Positions 26,982 to 35,674 of a DNA stretch of 64,000 nucleotides are shown piece after piece (the first letter of the stretch is position 1; every line of letters begins with the position of its first letter). The DNA is from SKHV01 sp963678565. GTDB taxonomy: Bacteria; Bacteroidota; Bacteroidia; Bacteroidales; Prolixibacteraceae. Where the stretch lies: NCBI GenBank assembly GCA_963678565.1, contig OY782875.1, forward strand, positions 3,720,001 through 3,784,000, given 5' to 3'. Made by a program: the position numbers and the translations under genes. The notes beneath the pieces were generated by a model. The model saw nothing but the letters and a program-made list of their open reading frames with translations. It did no database searches and was not told where the DNA came from.

Positions 26982-26989
26982 CAAAGTTA
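26982..26989 (-). promoter_or_regulatory. -7 promoter element for the minus-strand ruvC run
   Basis: On the minus strand this reads TAACTTTG, an exact TAnnTTTG, about 26 bases before the zinc-ribbon gene's ATG. No TTTG was found at the right distance upstream, so the -33 half is weak. Confidence 0.4.
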
Positions 26990-27047
26990 ATTTTCTATGG
27001 CAGAAATTCATATTTAAGCACTATTATTGAAAAATACTTAATGCTTC

Positions 27048-27890
27048 ATGGAAAAAACTCAAAATTCAATTCGAGAATCGTTACAAGGGAAATACCCTCC
27101 TGAAGAAATTGAAAGCTTTATATTTTTAATATTCAATCATTTATTTGGATATTCAAAAATTGAAATTCTTTTTAATAAAAATCGAATTCTGGATCATAAA
27201 GAAACCTGTTTTATTCAAAACTGTATTGATCGACTTTTGAATAACGAACCCATTCAGTACATTCTTGGAGTTACCGAGTTTTATGGATACCCTTTCAAAT
27301 GCCGAAAAGGAGCCTTGATTCCGCGTGGAGAAACGGAAGAACTGGTTCATTTAATTTTAAAGGAAAATAAAGATGAAAAATTGAGGATAATTGATTTAGG
27401 TACCGGAACCGGCTGTATTCCAATTTCAATAAAAAAAGAAAGAAAGAATGCCGAAGTACATGCTGTAGACATCTCCGACGAAGCTTTACAATTGGCAACA
27501 GAAAATGCAAAATTGAACGATACAGAAATAATATTTCATCAATATGATGTATTAGAGAAAACATGGCCGCTCGAAAAAGCATATTTCGATATCATAGTAA
27601 GTAACCCTCCCTACATTCGCAACTCTGAAAAAAAGGAAATGGAGCAAAACGTACTCGATTTCGAACCACATTTGGCACTCTTTGTAACCGACAATGACCC
27701 TTTACTTTTTTATAGAGCCATCGCAAAAAAAGCAGCTGATTACTTAAAGGAGGCCGGCCAACTATATTTTGAAATTAACGAAGCTTTTGGAAAAGAAACT
27801 GCTGAACTATTAAACTCCCTAGGTTTTAAAAGTATTTCCATCATAAAAGACCTTCACAACAAAGATCGAATTGTGAAAGCCAGCAAATAG
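27048..27890 (+). CDS. prmC: Release factor glutamine methyltransferase PrmC
   Basis: 280 residues, normal for PrmC. It methylates the glutamine of the GGQ motif in peptide-chain release factors using S-adenosylmethionine. The N-terminal helical domain ('DRLLNNEPIQYILGVTEFYG') precedes the Rossmann methyltransferase domain, with SAM motif I 'IIDLGTGTGCIPISI', 'VHAVDISDEAL' and the catalytic 'DIIVSNPPYI' (NPPY). It diverges from the zinc-ribbon gene. Confidence 0.95.
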   Translation: MEKTQNSIRESLQGKYPPEEIESFIFLIFNHLFGYSKIEILFNKNRILDHKETCFIQNCIDRLLNNEPIQYILGVTEFYGYPFKCRKGALIPRGETEELVHLILKENKDEKLRIIDLGTGTGCIPISIKKERKNAEVHAVDISDEALQLATENAKLNDTEIIFHQYDVLEKTWPLEKAYFDIIVSNPPYIRNSEKKEMEQNVLDFEPHLALFVTDNDPLLFYRAIAKKAADYLKEAGQLYFEINEAFGKETAELLNSLGFKSISIIKDLHNKDRIVKASK

Positions 27891-27998
27891 TTAAAATATC
27901 CTACAACAACAACTCACGACTTAATTTTATTGATTATCAAGTAATTCATTGATGTTTTTTTATTATTTTAAAGGTGCTTCTATCCTAAGAAATAAATC

Positions 27999-28694
27999 AT
28001 GAGCAAACTTGAAAAACTAACCATTAAAGACTGGTCAGAAAGCGATCGACCACGCGAAAAGATGCTTAAAAATGGCATCTCTCAATTAACAAATGCCGAG
28101 TTAATTGGAATTCTAATTGGCTCAGGCAATGCAGAAGAAAGTGCAGTTGAACTTGCCAAACGAATTTTAAGTCATTACAACCACCAACTAAATGCAATTG
28201 AAAAGCAGAATGTTGACCAGCTAACTCGCTTCAAAGGAATTGGGGAAGCAAAAGCCATCAATATATTAACTGCGTTGGAATTAGGAAAACGACTACAATT
28301 CTCGGATCAGAAAAAACAGAAAAAAATCACTTGCAGTAAAGATGCCTATCAGTCAATCGCCTATGAGCTTTCAGATTTAGATTATGAAGAATTTTGGGTG
28401 CTCTTTCTCGACCGCTCAAACCGAATTATCAGCAAATCAAAAATTAGTCAAGGTGGAGTTAGCGGAACGGTGATCGACGTACGTATCATTTTAAAAGCCG
28501 CCATCGAAAAACTGGCTTCGGGTATCATTTTAGCACACAATCATCCAAGTGGAAACTTAACAGCAAGTACCAACGATTTACAAATCACCAACAAACTAAA
28601 AACAGCAGCCGAAGTAATGGACATGAAGATTTTAGATCACATAATTGTTGCAGCAAAAAATTATCATAGCTTTGCTGATGAAGGAATTCTTTAA
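27999..28694 (+). CDS. radC: RadC family JAMM/MPN protein
   Basis: 231 residues. An N-terminal UPF0758 helical region, 'IKDWSESDRPREKMLKNG', and a helix-hairpin-helix-like 'LTRFKGIGEAKAINIL' precede the MPN domain, with the metal site 'GIILAHNHPSGNLTASTNDL' (HxH...D). RadC is historically named for DNA repair, but its activity is unsettled. A 9-base gap leads to the following deacetylase-like gene. Confidence 0.94.
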   Translation: MSKLEKLTIKDWSESDRPREKMLKNGISQLTNAELIGILIGSGNAEESAVELAKRILSHYNHQLNAIEKQNVDQLTRFKGIGEAKAINILTALELGKRLQFSDQKKQKKITCSKDAYQSIAYELSDLDYEEFWVLFLDRSNRIISKSKISQGGVSGTVIDVRIILKAAIEKLASGIILAHNHPSGNLTASTNDLQITNKLKTAAEVMDMKILDHIIVAAKNYHSFADEGIL

Positions 28695-28703
28695 AACCAA
28701 GCA

Positions 28704-30005
28704 ATGATTAATTTCTTTACTTCCGAAATAACTCCACGAGTTGAATACATAACCGAACTTGTATTTACAAAGCTTTTAAATACCCCATTTAAACTCTTTA
28801 CAAATGCCGAAGAATATTCTGCTCAAAAAGGAATCAAGCTTAATTATTCGAACGACAATAAAATTGAAGGAGAACATATAACTCCTGTTTCTTTGCTTTT
28901 CGAGAATTCATTGTTTGAAATTCAACCAGAAGTTGCTACATGGAAAGATCTCCCTATTTTGTATCCAACAAAAGGCTCGATCGTACCGTTTGACTTATTT
29001 GCAGCTTCGTTTTATTTAGTTTCACGCTACGAGGAATACTTTCCTGATAAAAAAGATCGCTATGGTCGATACAGAGCAGAAAGTAGCATCGCTTATAAAA
29101 ACAAATTTCTTGACCAACCAATTGTTAACATTTGGTCGATCCAATTTGCCAAAAAACTAGAAAAGAATTATCCTGAATTTAAGTGGAATACACCTGCATA
29201 CAAATACCAACCGACTATTGATATAGATAATGCATTTGCTTTTAAACACAAAGGACTAATACGAAATCTAGGTGCTGCAATTCGAGATATCAAAAACAAA
29301 AATTGGCATGCCATTTCGACTAGAATCAAAGTATTATTAAGAGTTGGAAAAGATCCATACGATGCCTACCAATTCATTCAAAAGTTGATGAATGAACATG
29401 ATTTGACACCAAAGTTCTTTATTCTTTTAAACAACAGAGGAATACACGACCGTAGTTTAAATCCGAATCGTTCGAGTTACAAAAAATTGATTCGCAAACT
29501 TGATGAATTTGGAGAAGTTGGAATCCATCCTTCCTTCGAGTCAAACAAAAACAAAGTGCTTGTTGAAAAAGAAATTAGAAAATTAAGGTCAATCTTAAAA
29601 AAAGAAATCAAAACAAGTAGACAACATTATTTAAAATACTCGATACCCACAACTTATAGGAATCTGGAGCAGCTTAATATACAACATGAATACAGCATGG
29701 GTTATGCTCAATTACCTGGATTCAGGGCAGGAATTTCGATTGAATACAATTTTTTTGATGTAATATTAAATAAGCAAAGTAATCTAACCGTACACCCATT
29801 TCAAGTAATGGATGGAACTTTAAAAAATTATATGAATATTAGTCAGGAAGAAGCGCTTGAAAAAGTAAAAGTACTAATTGAAAGAACGAAACAAACTGGC
29901 GGAACCTTCACAACAATTTGGCATAACGAGTCGCTAACCGATCGTGGATTATGGAGAAATTGGAAAAACTTCTATATTGAAATGACAAAATTGGCAACAA
30001 ATTAA
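28704..30005 (+). CDS. Polysaccharide deacetylase-like protein
   Basis: 433 residues, no signal peptide. The first 170 residues form the N-terminal domain often found ahead of a deacetylase fold in Bacteroidetes surface-polysaccharide clusters ('FDLFAASFYLVSRYEEYFPD', then a loop ending 'YGRYRAESSIAY'). The second part begins 'YQPTIDIDNAFAFKHKG', an Asp-x-Asp motif at the position of the NodB metal-binding aspartates. It continues with 'EFGEVGIHPSFESN', corresponding to the NodB histidine motif, and 'TFTTIWHNESLTD' at the end. Probably a hydrolase or deacetylase acting on a surface glycan precursor (inference). Confidence 0.65.
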   Translation: MINFFTSEITPRVEYITELVFTKLLNTPFKLFTNAEEYSAQKGIKLNYSNDNKIEGEHITPVSLLFENSLFEIQPEVATWKDLPILYPTKGSIVPFDLFAASFYLVSRYEEYFPDKKDRYGRYRAESSIAYKNKFLDQPIVNIWSIQFAKKLEKNYPEFKWNTPAYKYQPTIDIDNAFAFKHKGLIRNLGAAIRDIKNKNWHAISTRIKVLLRVGKDPYDAYQFIQKLMNEHDLTPKFFILLNNRGIHDRSLNPNRSSYKKLIRKLDEFGEVGIHPSFESNKNKVLVEKEIRKLRSILKKEIKTSRQHYLKYSIPTTYRNLEQLNIQHEYSMGYAQLPGFRAGISIEYNFFDVILNKQSNLTVHPFQVMDGTLKNYMNISQEEALEKVKVLIERTKQTGGTFTTIWHNESLTDRGLWRNWKNFYIEMTKLATN

Positions 30006-30007
30006 GG

Positions 30008-30916
30008 ATGAATAAACAAATTCGTATCATTCACAACGATGAAATTGAGTTGGAAAAATGGGATAAGGTCATTAGTACTTCTCTAAATTCCAGAATTTAT
30101 GCTTTAAGCTGGTACTTAGATATTTTATGGCCCGATTGGCAAGGACTCGTTGTGGGCGATTACGAATACATCATGCCCATTGTAAGTAATAAAAAATATG
30201 GAATTAGTTATTTATTTCAACCTACTTACGCACAACAACATGGAATTTTTCCGCCGGCCACTCCTGAAGTAACAAAGCAAGCAACTAGCTATATTTCAAG
30301 TAAATTTAAATTAATCGAGATCGCTTTCAACAGCATGAATGTTGTTGCAGCATCTTCGGATCAAAAAATTCAAAGTAGAAAAAACCACATTCTGTCGTTA
30401 AATAAGCCTTACGATGAAATAATAAAAACTTGTAGCAAACACCATCAACGATATATTCGATACGCCAACAAACACAATCAAGCCATACAAGAAATTGACC
30501 TGAACGAGTTTATACAGTTCAAAAAGAAGAACCTCAACTCGAAAGCAGCCAAGCAAAACTTGCATAAACTTCAACTGGTAGCCCATCATCTTCTTCAACG
30601 AAAAAAAGGTTATTTATTGGGGGTTTACTCAAAACACAACGAATTAGTGGCTGCAGCCTTAATTGCATCTAATGGCAATCGGGTAATTTATCTAAATGGG
30701 GGTTCAAATAGCGAAGGACAAAAATCTCGCGCCATGTTTGGCATTTTCAATTTCCTTTTTGAGAATTATGCCAATACCAATACCTTGCTCGATTTTGAGG
30801 GCTCAGAAATTGAAGGCGTTGCTAAATTTTTCGAAGGATTTGGTGCTCAACCCGAAACCTATCCCTTTTTGAAACAAAACAAATTGCCCAAAATCCTTCA
30901 ATTGTTTATGCGCTAG
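30008..30916 (+). CDS. GNAT/FemAB-like acyltransferase-fold protein
   Basis: 302 residues, starting 2 bases after the deacetylase-like gene. The central segment ('HHQRYIRYANKHNQ', then 'GYLLGVYSKHNELVAAALIA', 'RVIYLNGGSNSEGQKSRAMF', 'NTLLDFEGSEIEGVAKFFEGFGAQPE') has the order of strands and the C-terminal signature of the FemAB/Acetyltransf_6 group of GNAT-fold enzymes. These transfer amino acids or acyl groups to cell-wall or surface-glycan precursors. The actual donor and acceptor are unknown. Confidence 0.6.
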   Translation: MNKQIRIIHNDEIELEKWDKVISTSLNSRIYALSWYLDILWPDWQGLVVGDYEYIMPIVSNKKYGISYLFQPTYAQQHGIFPPATPEVTKQATSYISSKFKLIEIAFNSMNVVAASSDQKIQSRKNHILSLNKPYDEIIKTCSKHHQRYIRYANKHNQAIQEIDLNEFIQFKKKNLNSKAAKQNLHKLQLVAHHLLQRKKGYLLGVYSKHNELVAAALIASNGNRVIYLNGGSNSEGQKSRAMFGIFNFLFENYANTNTLLDFEGSEIEGVAKFFEGFGAQPETYPFLKQNKLPKILQLFMR

Positions 30917-30992
30917 AATTTTCGTTTCCTTTTTGATTAATAAAATTAAAATCTTTTATAACAGTATTTGAATTCATTGATCGCTGAAATTT

Positions 30993-31925
30993 ATGATTGC
31001 AAAGTCAATTTTTAAAATATTTATTGGAATTCTTGCAAAAGTAATTCCGTTAAAGTTACTAATTAAAGGAAACTACCCGCCTTTCATTCCATTTTACCAT
31101 TGGGTGGGCGAGCAATTGCCCGAGCATATTGGATCACATTATTCGATCTTTAAAAAGCAATTCGAGAAAGATCTTGAGTGGATTTGTAAGCACTTTACTC
31201 CGGTTGATTTACCAACCATTCTTCAGCGCCCTCAATACAAAAAACCTGCAATCCATTTAACTTTCGACGACGGTTTGATTGAATGTAAGCAGATCATTCT
31301 TCCAATATTGAAAGAAAAAAATATTGCTGCTACCTTTTTTGTGAATGCTGATTTCGTTGACAATCAAAATATTTTTCATCGATTCAAATTGCGCATCTTG
31401 CAAAATCGAAACATAAAAACCACAGGCCTAAAACATTACGCAGATACTGAAAAAATCAACCAACTTGCTTTACAACACAATGTGATGTTTAACCATTTTC
31501 TTTTAAATCGAAAACCATATCTTACAAGGGAACACATGCATTCAATGCTCGAACAAGGATTTACAATCGGAGCGCATAGCCTCGATCATCCTGAGTTTTG
31601 GCTTTTGAATGAGAAAGAACAAGAGCATCAAATTTTTGAAAGCATTGCAAAATTGGAAAGCCAATTAAACATCGAAATTACAACATTTGCTTTTCCATTT
31701 ACCGACGATCAGGTTTCAAAAAGAATCTTTGAGAAACTAAGCAAATCAAAGATCAAAGCAAGTTTTGGAACTGCAGGTTTAAAGGAAGATGAATTTGAAA
31801 AACACTTCCAACGAATTACGATGGAAACCAAATCGAATTTATCGGCCAAACAAGTGCTAAAAACTGAAATGCTGCTGTTCAAGTTCAAGAAATTAATTGG
31901 GAAACATAAAGTAGTGCACTCGTAA
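30993..31925 (+). CDS. Polysaccharide deacetylase (NodB/CE4-like)
   Basis: 310 residues. A hydrophobic N-terminus (signal anchor-like) is followed by the NodB motif 1 'AIHLTFDDGLIECKQ' (two catalytic and metal Asp), 'IAATFFVNADFVDN', and the motif 2 histidines in 'FTIGAHSLDHPEFW'. 'EITTFAFPFTDDQV' matches motif 3. CE4 enzymes remove N- or O-acetyl groups from glycans. The stop overlaps the ATG of the following GNAT-like gene (TAATG), which suggests coupled translation and a shared substrate. Confidence 0.85.
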   Translation: MIAKSIFKIFIGILAKVIPLKLLIKGNYPPFIPFYHWVGEQLPEHIGSHYSIFKKQFEKDLEWICKHFTPVDLPTILQRPQYKKPAIHLTFDDGLIECKQIILPILKEKNIAATFFVNADFVDNQNIFHRFKLRILQNRNIKTTGLKHYADTEKINQLALQHNVMFNHFLLNRKPYLTREHMHSMLEQGFTIGAHSLDHPEFWLLNEKEQEHQIFESIAKLESQLNIEITTFAFPFTDDQVSKRIFEKLSKSKIKASFGTAGLKEDEFEKHFQRITMETKSNLSAKQVLKTEMLLFKFKKLIGKHKVVHS

Positions 31926-32998
31926 TGAAAGTGAAAGATGTAACAAAAATCAAACTAAAAGATTTAGAACAATTTTTAGAAAGCGACTTATTCAAGAATT
32001 CATCCATTGCTCCTATTTCGCGGGAGCGAGTTAAATCGTACCTGCACAATCCGAATGCTCAACCTGAGGATTATATACTTTATCTGATCGTTGAAGAAAA
32101 TGATATCGTGGCTTTTCGAACAGTTTTTGCGGATGAATTGCAATACGAAGGAAAAACAATTCGTTTTGCATGGTTAAGTGGTGTTTGGGTAAAACCCGAA
32201 TACCGTGGAAATGGACTTTCGATTCAAACATTTATGGAGGCAAAAGTAGACTGGAATCAAAACTTATGCTTTACCAATTATGCGCCTAGCTCGATGCATG
32301 CATACTTGGGAACAGGTTATTTCAACTTATTGAAATCGAGAAATGGCCGTCGTTTTTACACCAACCAAAGTATTCATGAGTTGCTATTAAAACGATCGAG
32401 CTATAAAGTATTGAAGCCTTTGCTTTACTTACTCAGACCATTCTTTTTTATTACGCCCAAATTTGATTTGAATGAGATTGAACGAAACACAAAAATAAAG
32501 GTCTCCAACAGTCCAAGTAAACTTTTTCTGAAACTCTTCGACGATTTTAAAACCTATCGATTCTTTAATCGCGATTCCGAGGAACTAAAATGGATTTTAG
32601 ACTTCCCTTGGATTACTACTTCGAACGAAATTGATGAAAAGTATCCTTTCTCCAGATTTGATGATTCCTTTCAATATCGGTTTTTCACAGCCGAGAAAGT
32701 TGGATCACGAGCAATTATGATGATTTCAATCCGAAAAAGAAATGCAAAGTTACTTTACATTCAGGGCGACATAGAAGTGACCACCGAATTAATGAAAAGC
32801 CTAGCCAATTTTTGTTACGAAAACAACATACTTAATCTTACAATATTGGAAGAGAACATTGCAGAGCAATTTAGCCGCTTAAACCACCCATTTAGGATAA
32901 AACGCAATTTTACGATGAACATTTATACAACAATGGATGTAAAAATCGGTGAGGGATTGAAAGTAAACGACGGCGATGGTGACAATATTTTTACCTGA
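31925..32998 (+). CDS. GNAT-family N-acetyltransferase
   Basis: 357 residues. The N-terminal half carries a GNAT fold: 'YILYLIVEENDIVAFRTVFADE', 'IRFAWLSGVWVKPEYRGNGLSIQTFMEAK' with the acetyl-CoA loop (V-x-P-x-x-R-G-x-G), and 'APSSMHAYLGTGYF'. The C-terminal half is unrecognised. It is coupled to the upstream deacetylase by a one-base overlap, so opposing deacetylation and acetylation of one glycan or sugar nucleotide is plausible (inference). Confidence 0.75.
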   Translation: MKVKDVTKIKLKDLEQFLESDLFKNSSIAPISRERVKSYLHNPNAQPEDYILYLIVEENDIVAFRTVFADELQYEGKTIRFAWLSGVWVKPEYRGNGLSIQTFMEAKVDWNQNLCFTNYAPSSMHAYLGTGYFNLLKSRNGRRFYTNQSIHELLLKRSSYKVLKPLLYLLRPFFFITPKFDLNEIERNTKIKVSNSPSKLFLKLFDDFKTYRFFNRDSEELKWILDFPWITTSNEIDEKYPFSRFDDSFQYRFFTAEKVGSRAIMMISIRKRNAKLLYIQGDIEVTTELMKSLANFCYENNILNLTILEENIAEQFSRLNHPFRIKRNFTMNIYTTMDVKIGEGLKVNDGDGDNIFT

Positions 32999-33089
32999 TT
33001 AGAACACTAATCCAAAGAAAATTCTTTTAAATTTGAATGATTCATTTATCGATTCAATTCAATTCATAACCTTGTAGAATTTTCAAAGG

Positions 33090-33749
33090 ATGAAAGTAGT
33101 TAACATAGGCAACAGCAATTCAATTTTCAATCAGTTCATTTCTGAAATTCGAGATACAAAAGTCCAAACCGACCCTTTACGATTTAGACGCAATATTGAA
33201 AGAATTGGTGAGATATTTGCTTACGAAATCAGTAAAGAGCTTCCTTATATTCCTAAAAATGTAACAACTCCATTAGGCGTTTCAAAAATGGTTGTACCTG
33301 AAGATCTGCCTATTTTAGCAACAATATTGAGAGCAGGTTTACCCTTACACACCGGATTGTTGAATTACTTCGACCGAAGTGGAAATGCATTTATCTCAGC
33401 CTACCGAAAGTACATCGATCAAAAAGATTTTGTGATTGAATTTGAGTATTTGGCGTCTCCATCTCTAGAAGGGAAAACCGTAATTCTTTCCGATCCGATG
33501 TTAGCCACAGGTTCATCGCTTGAAATAGGTTACAAAGCTTTGCTTGAAAAAGGAACTCCCGAACATGTACATTTGGTTGCCATTATTGCAAGTCAGGAAG
33601 GAGTTGATTACGTTGTTAACAATGTACCTTCAGAAAATTGCACGCTATGGGTTGGTGCCATCGACCCAATTTTAAATGATCACAAATACATCGTTCCTGG
33701 TTTAGGCGATGCAGGTGATTTGGCCTATGGCGAAAAACTAGATAGCTAA
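33090..33749 (+). CDS. upp: Uracil phosphoribosyltransferase
   Basis: 219 residues. It makes UMP from uracil and PRPP (pyrimidine salvage). 'ILRAGLPLHTGLL', the PRPP-binding loop 'VILSDPMLATGSSLEIGY' and the uracil-binding 'YIVPGLGDAGDLAYG' near the C-terminus are diagnostic. It is a single gene with about 90 bases of spacer on its 5' side, and it converges on mscS. Confidence 0.95.
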   Translation: MKVVNIGNSNSIFNQFISEIRDTKVQTDPLRFRRNIERIGEIFAYEISKELPYIPKNVTTPLGVSKMVVPEDLPILATILRAGLPLHTGLLNYFDRSGNAFISAYRKYIDQKDFVIEFEYLASPSLEGKTVILSDPMLATGSSLEIGYKALLEKGTPEHVHLVAIIASQEGVDYVVNNVPSENCTLWVGAIDPILNDHKYIVPGLGDAGDLAYGEKLDS

Positions 33750-33758
33750 ACATTGCAG

Positions 33759-33793
33759 CTACAAGGTAAATTTTATCCGAACACGCCTTGTAG
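33759..33793. terminator. Inverted repeat between upp and mscS
   Basis: CTACAAGG (33759-33766) pairs with CCTTGTAG (33786-33793) across a 19-base loop, 10 bases after upp. There is no immediate U run on either strand, so it is only a weak candidate for a shared terminator. Confidence 0.3.
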
Positions 33794-33875
33794 ATACTAC
33801 ACGCCCCTTTATTTTAATTGATGAAGTTGACAAAATAAAACGAAAACTACTAAAAAAGCGATTTACACCCTCGTC

Positions 33876-34808
33876 CTAAAAATCTTTTTCAATTTCGAGT
33901 TTAAGCGGATCCAATTTAGTACCCCAATAAACTGTTGTATGTGGAAATGGTATTTCGATTCCTTTTGCATCGAATGCTTTTTTCAAACGATTGCGGTATT
34001 CGCGGCCAACATTCCACTGTTCAATTGGCTTTGTTTTAAAACGCGCTTTAATAACTACTGCACTATCGGCAAACTGATCAACGCCCATGATCTCAATTGG
34101 TTCCAAAATTTTCTTCCCCCAAATAGCATCTTTTTGCATTTCATCGCCAACTTCACGCATCACCTGCATCACAAAATCGGTATTTTCTTTATAAGCAACG
34201 CCAATCTCAAATACCATTGCCGACCACTCCTTGGTCATGTTCGATAAAGAATCGATTTTACCGTTCTGAAAAATATGAACCACGCCTGAGAAATCTCTTA
34301 AAGTCATGGTTCGTAACTCTATTTTTTCGACTAAGCCACCCTTTCCATTAATAATTGCCACATCACCGGTACGAACCTGATTTTCAAGAATAATGAAAAA
34401 CCCAGAAATAAAATCACGAACCAACTCTTGCGACCCAAAACCAACTGCCAAACCAAGAATTCCGGCACCAGCTAAAATTGGCCCCACATTAATTCCGATA
34501 ACCTTCAGGAAAATAACCGTTATTATTGCCCAAATTGTAATTCGTCCCAAACCTGCAACAATTCCTAGTACAGTTTTAATACGCTTTTCGACCTCGCTTA
34601 CTTCTTCCGTTTCGAGTTTATTATTGGCTCGTTTTAGCGTATACTTTTCTAAACGCCTCATAAACACTTTCAGAAATTTTAGGGCAATAAACAATAAAAT
34701 GAACAACACCAAAATTTTTGGAAGCACTTCGAAACTCCACACAACTAGTTTATCCAGTAATATCTCCCATGTTTCGGGATTCAAGTATTTCTCTAGCGTT
34801 TCTTTCAT
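33876..34808 (-). CDS. Small-conductance mechanosensitive channel (MscS family)
   Basis: 310 residues. N-terminal hydrophobic helices ('VLPKILVLFILLFIALKFL', 'IAGLGRITIWAIITVIFLKVIG') are followed by the pore-lining 'GPILAGAGILGLAVGFGSQ' with the Gly/Ala packing of MscS TM3. The beta domain 'LENQVRTGDVAIINGKGGLVEKI' and the C-terminal alpha/beta vestibule come next. It opens under membrane tension and relieves osmotic down-shock in the inner membrane. Single gene. Confidence 0.93.
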   Translation of the reverse strand: MKETLEKYLNPETWEILLDKLVVWSFEVLPKILVLFILLFIALKFLKVFMRRLEKYTLKRANNKLETEEVSEVEKRIKTVLGIVAGLGRITIWAIITVIFLKVIGINVGPILAGAGILGLAVGFGSQELVRDFISGFFIILENQVRTGDVAIINGKGGLVEKIELRTMTLRDFSGVVHIFQNGKIDSLSNMTKEWSAMVFEIGVAYKENTDFVMQVMREVGDEMQKDAIWGKKILEPIEIMGVDQFADSAVVIKARFKTKPIEQWNVGREYRNRLKKAFDAKGIEIPFPHTTVYWGTKLDPLKLEIEKDF

Positions 34809-34935
34809 CGTTTCTGTATAATGCTACAAATTTATATAAGTAAACACAATTAAATTCCATTATAGTTCAATATTTATCTTGTATTTCGATTAAAAAAATA
34901 AAATAGATGGTGCGATTTACATTTAGTTAACAAAT

Positions 34936-34961
34936 AAACAACTATCATAAACAACTATCAT
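34936..34961. repeat. 13-bp perfect tandem direct repeat upstream of tetR
   Basis: AAACAACTATCAT occurs twice without a gap (34936-34948 and 34949-34961), about 75 bases before the -7 box of the efflux operon. The rest of the 34809-35037 spacer is AT-rich with no gene. Confidence 0.6.
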
Positions 34962-35014
34962 TCTGACAAATACAAAGCTCAAATAAAATTTAAAATAAAA
35001 TTAGAGCAATATTC

Positions 35015-35045
35015 TTTTCATTTCATTAAATACAATCTATTTTTG
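35015..35045 (+). promoter_or_regulatory. Promoter of the tetR efflux operon
   Basis: The -7 box TATTTTTG (35038-35045) is an exact TAnnTTTG. The -33 position, 19 bases upstream, reads TTTT (35015-35018), one mismatch from TTTG. The predicted start of transcription, near 35051, lies just before the operator palindrome. Confidence 0.65.
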
Positions 35046-35055
35046 AAACACAATT

Positions 35056-35073
35056 AATGAATGAACATTCATT
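35056..35073. promoter_or_regulatory. Palindromic operator for the TetR regulator
   Basis: AATGAATG-AA-CATTCATT is a perfect 8+2+8 palindrome overlapping the predicted transcription start and ending 14 bases before the tetR ATG. Size, symmetry and place fit an autoregulatory TetR-family operator. Confidence 0.75.
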
Positions 35074-35087
35074 TATTATTAATAATC

Positions 35088-35669
35088 ATGGCACGAATAG
35101 TAGATACCGAAAAAATTGAACGCTTAAAAATAGCAACTATGAAATTAGTTGTTGAGCATGGATATGGTGGTGCTTCTGCGGTACTTATTGCAAAAGAAGC
35201 AAAAGTAGCCTCAGGATATTTTTACCTACACTACAAAGGGAAATACGAAATGGTCAACCGCCTGCTACACGATGTATATCAAGAAGTTATAAACAAACTA
35301 TATGAACTAATCGACCAAGGTTCAGGTTTCAACGAAATTATTGATAATCTAATCAAATACTTCTTTACTCTGGCCAGCAAAGAACCGATTAAACTAAAAT
35401 TTCTGTACGTTCTGACCAACGATTACAGCTTTAAAATTGAAGAAGATGTAAAAGCCGCTATTTACGAAACAATAAAAAAAATAAAGCAAATTGGTTTAAA
35501 CTCTAATGATTTAGATCCAAGATTGTCGATAGATGACATGTATCTAATGTTGGTTATAAACTCAATTCAATACATTAATCAACGATTCAAAAACAATCAA
35601 GAACATATAAACTTCTCAAACGAAGATCAGATCCATCTTCTGTATTTGATTCATAAAATATTAAAATAG
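35088..35669 (+). CDS. TetR/AcrR-family transcriptional regulator
   Basis: 193 residues from the ATG at 35088 (MARIVDTEK). The ATG at 35061 lies inside the operator palindrome and is not a credible start. The N-terminal helix-turn-helix is clear: 'IATMKLVVEHGYGGASAVLIAKEAKVASGYFYLHYKGKYE' region, residues about 10-50. The C-terminal helical domain binds an unknown effector. As first gene of the operon, 5 bases before the tolC-like gene, it should repress its own efflux system until the effector binds. Confidence 0.9.
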   Translation: MARIVDTEKIERLKIATMKLVVEHGYGGASAVLIAKEAKVASGYFYLHYKGKYEMVNRLLHDVYQEVINKLYELIDQGSGFNEIIDNLIKYFFTLASKEPIKLKFLYVLTNDYSFKIEEDVKAAIYETIKKIKQIGLNSNDLDPRLSIDDMYLMLVINSIQYINQRFKNNQEHINFSNEDQIHLLYLIHKILK

Positions 35670-35674
35670 CAAAA

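Noticed and set aside
32997..33012. Small hairpin GATTAG-AACA-CTAATC at the end of the GNAT gene as a terminator
   Set aside because: Only 6 bp and followed by CAAAGAAAATT, with no U run; too weak to call.
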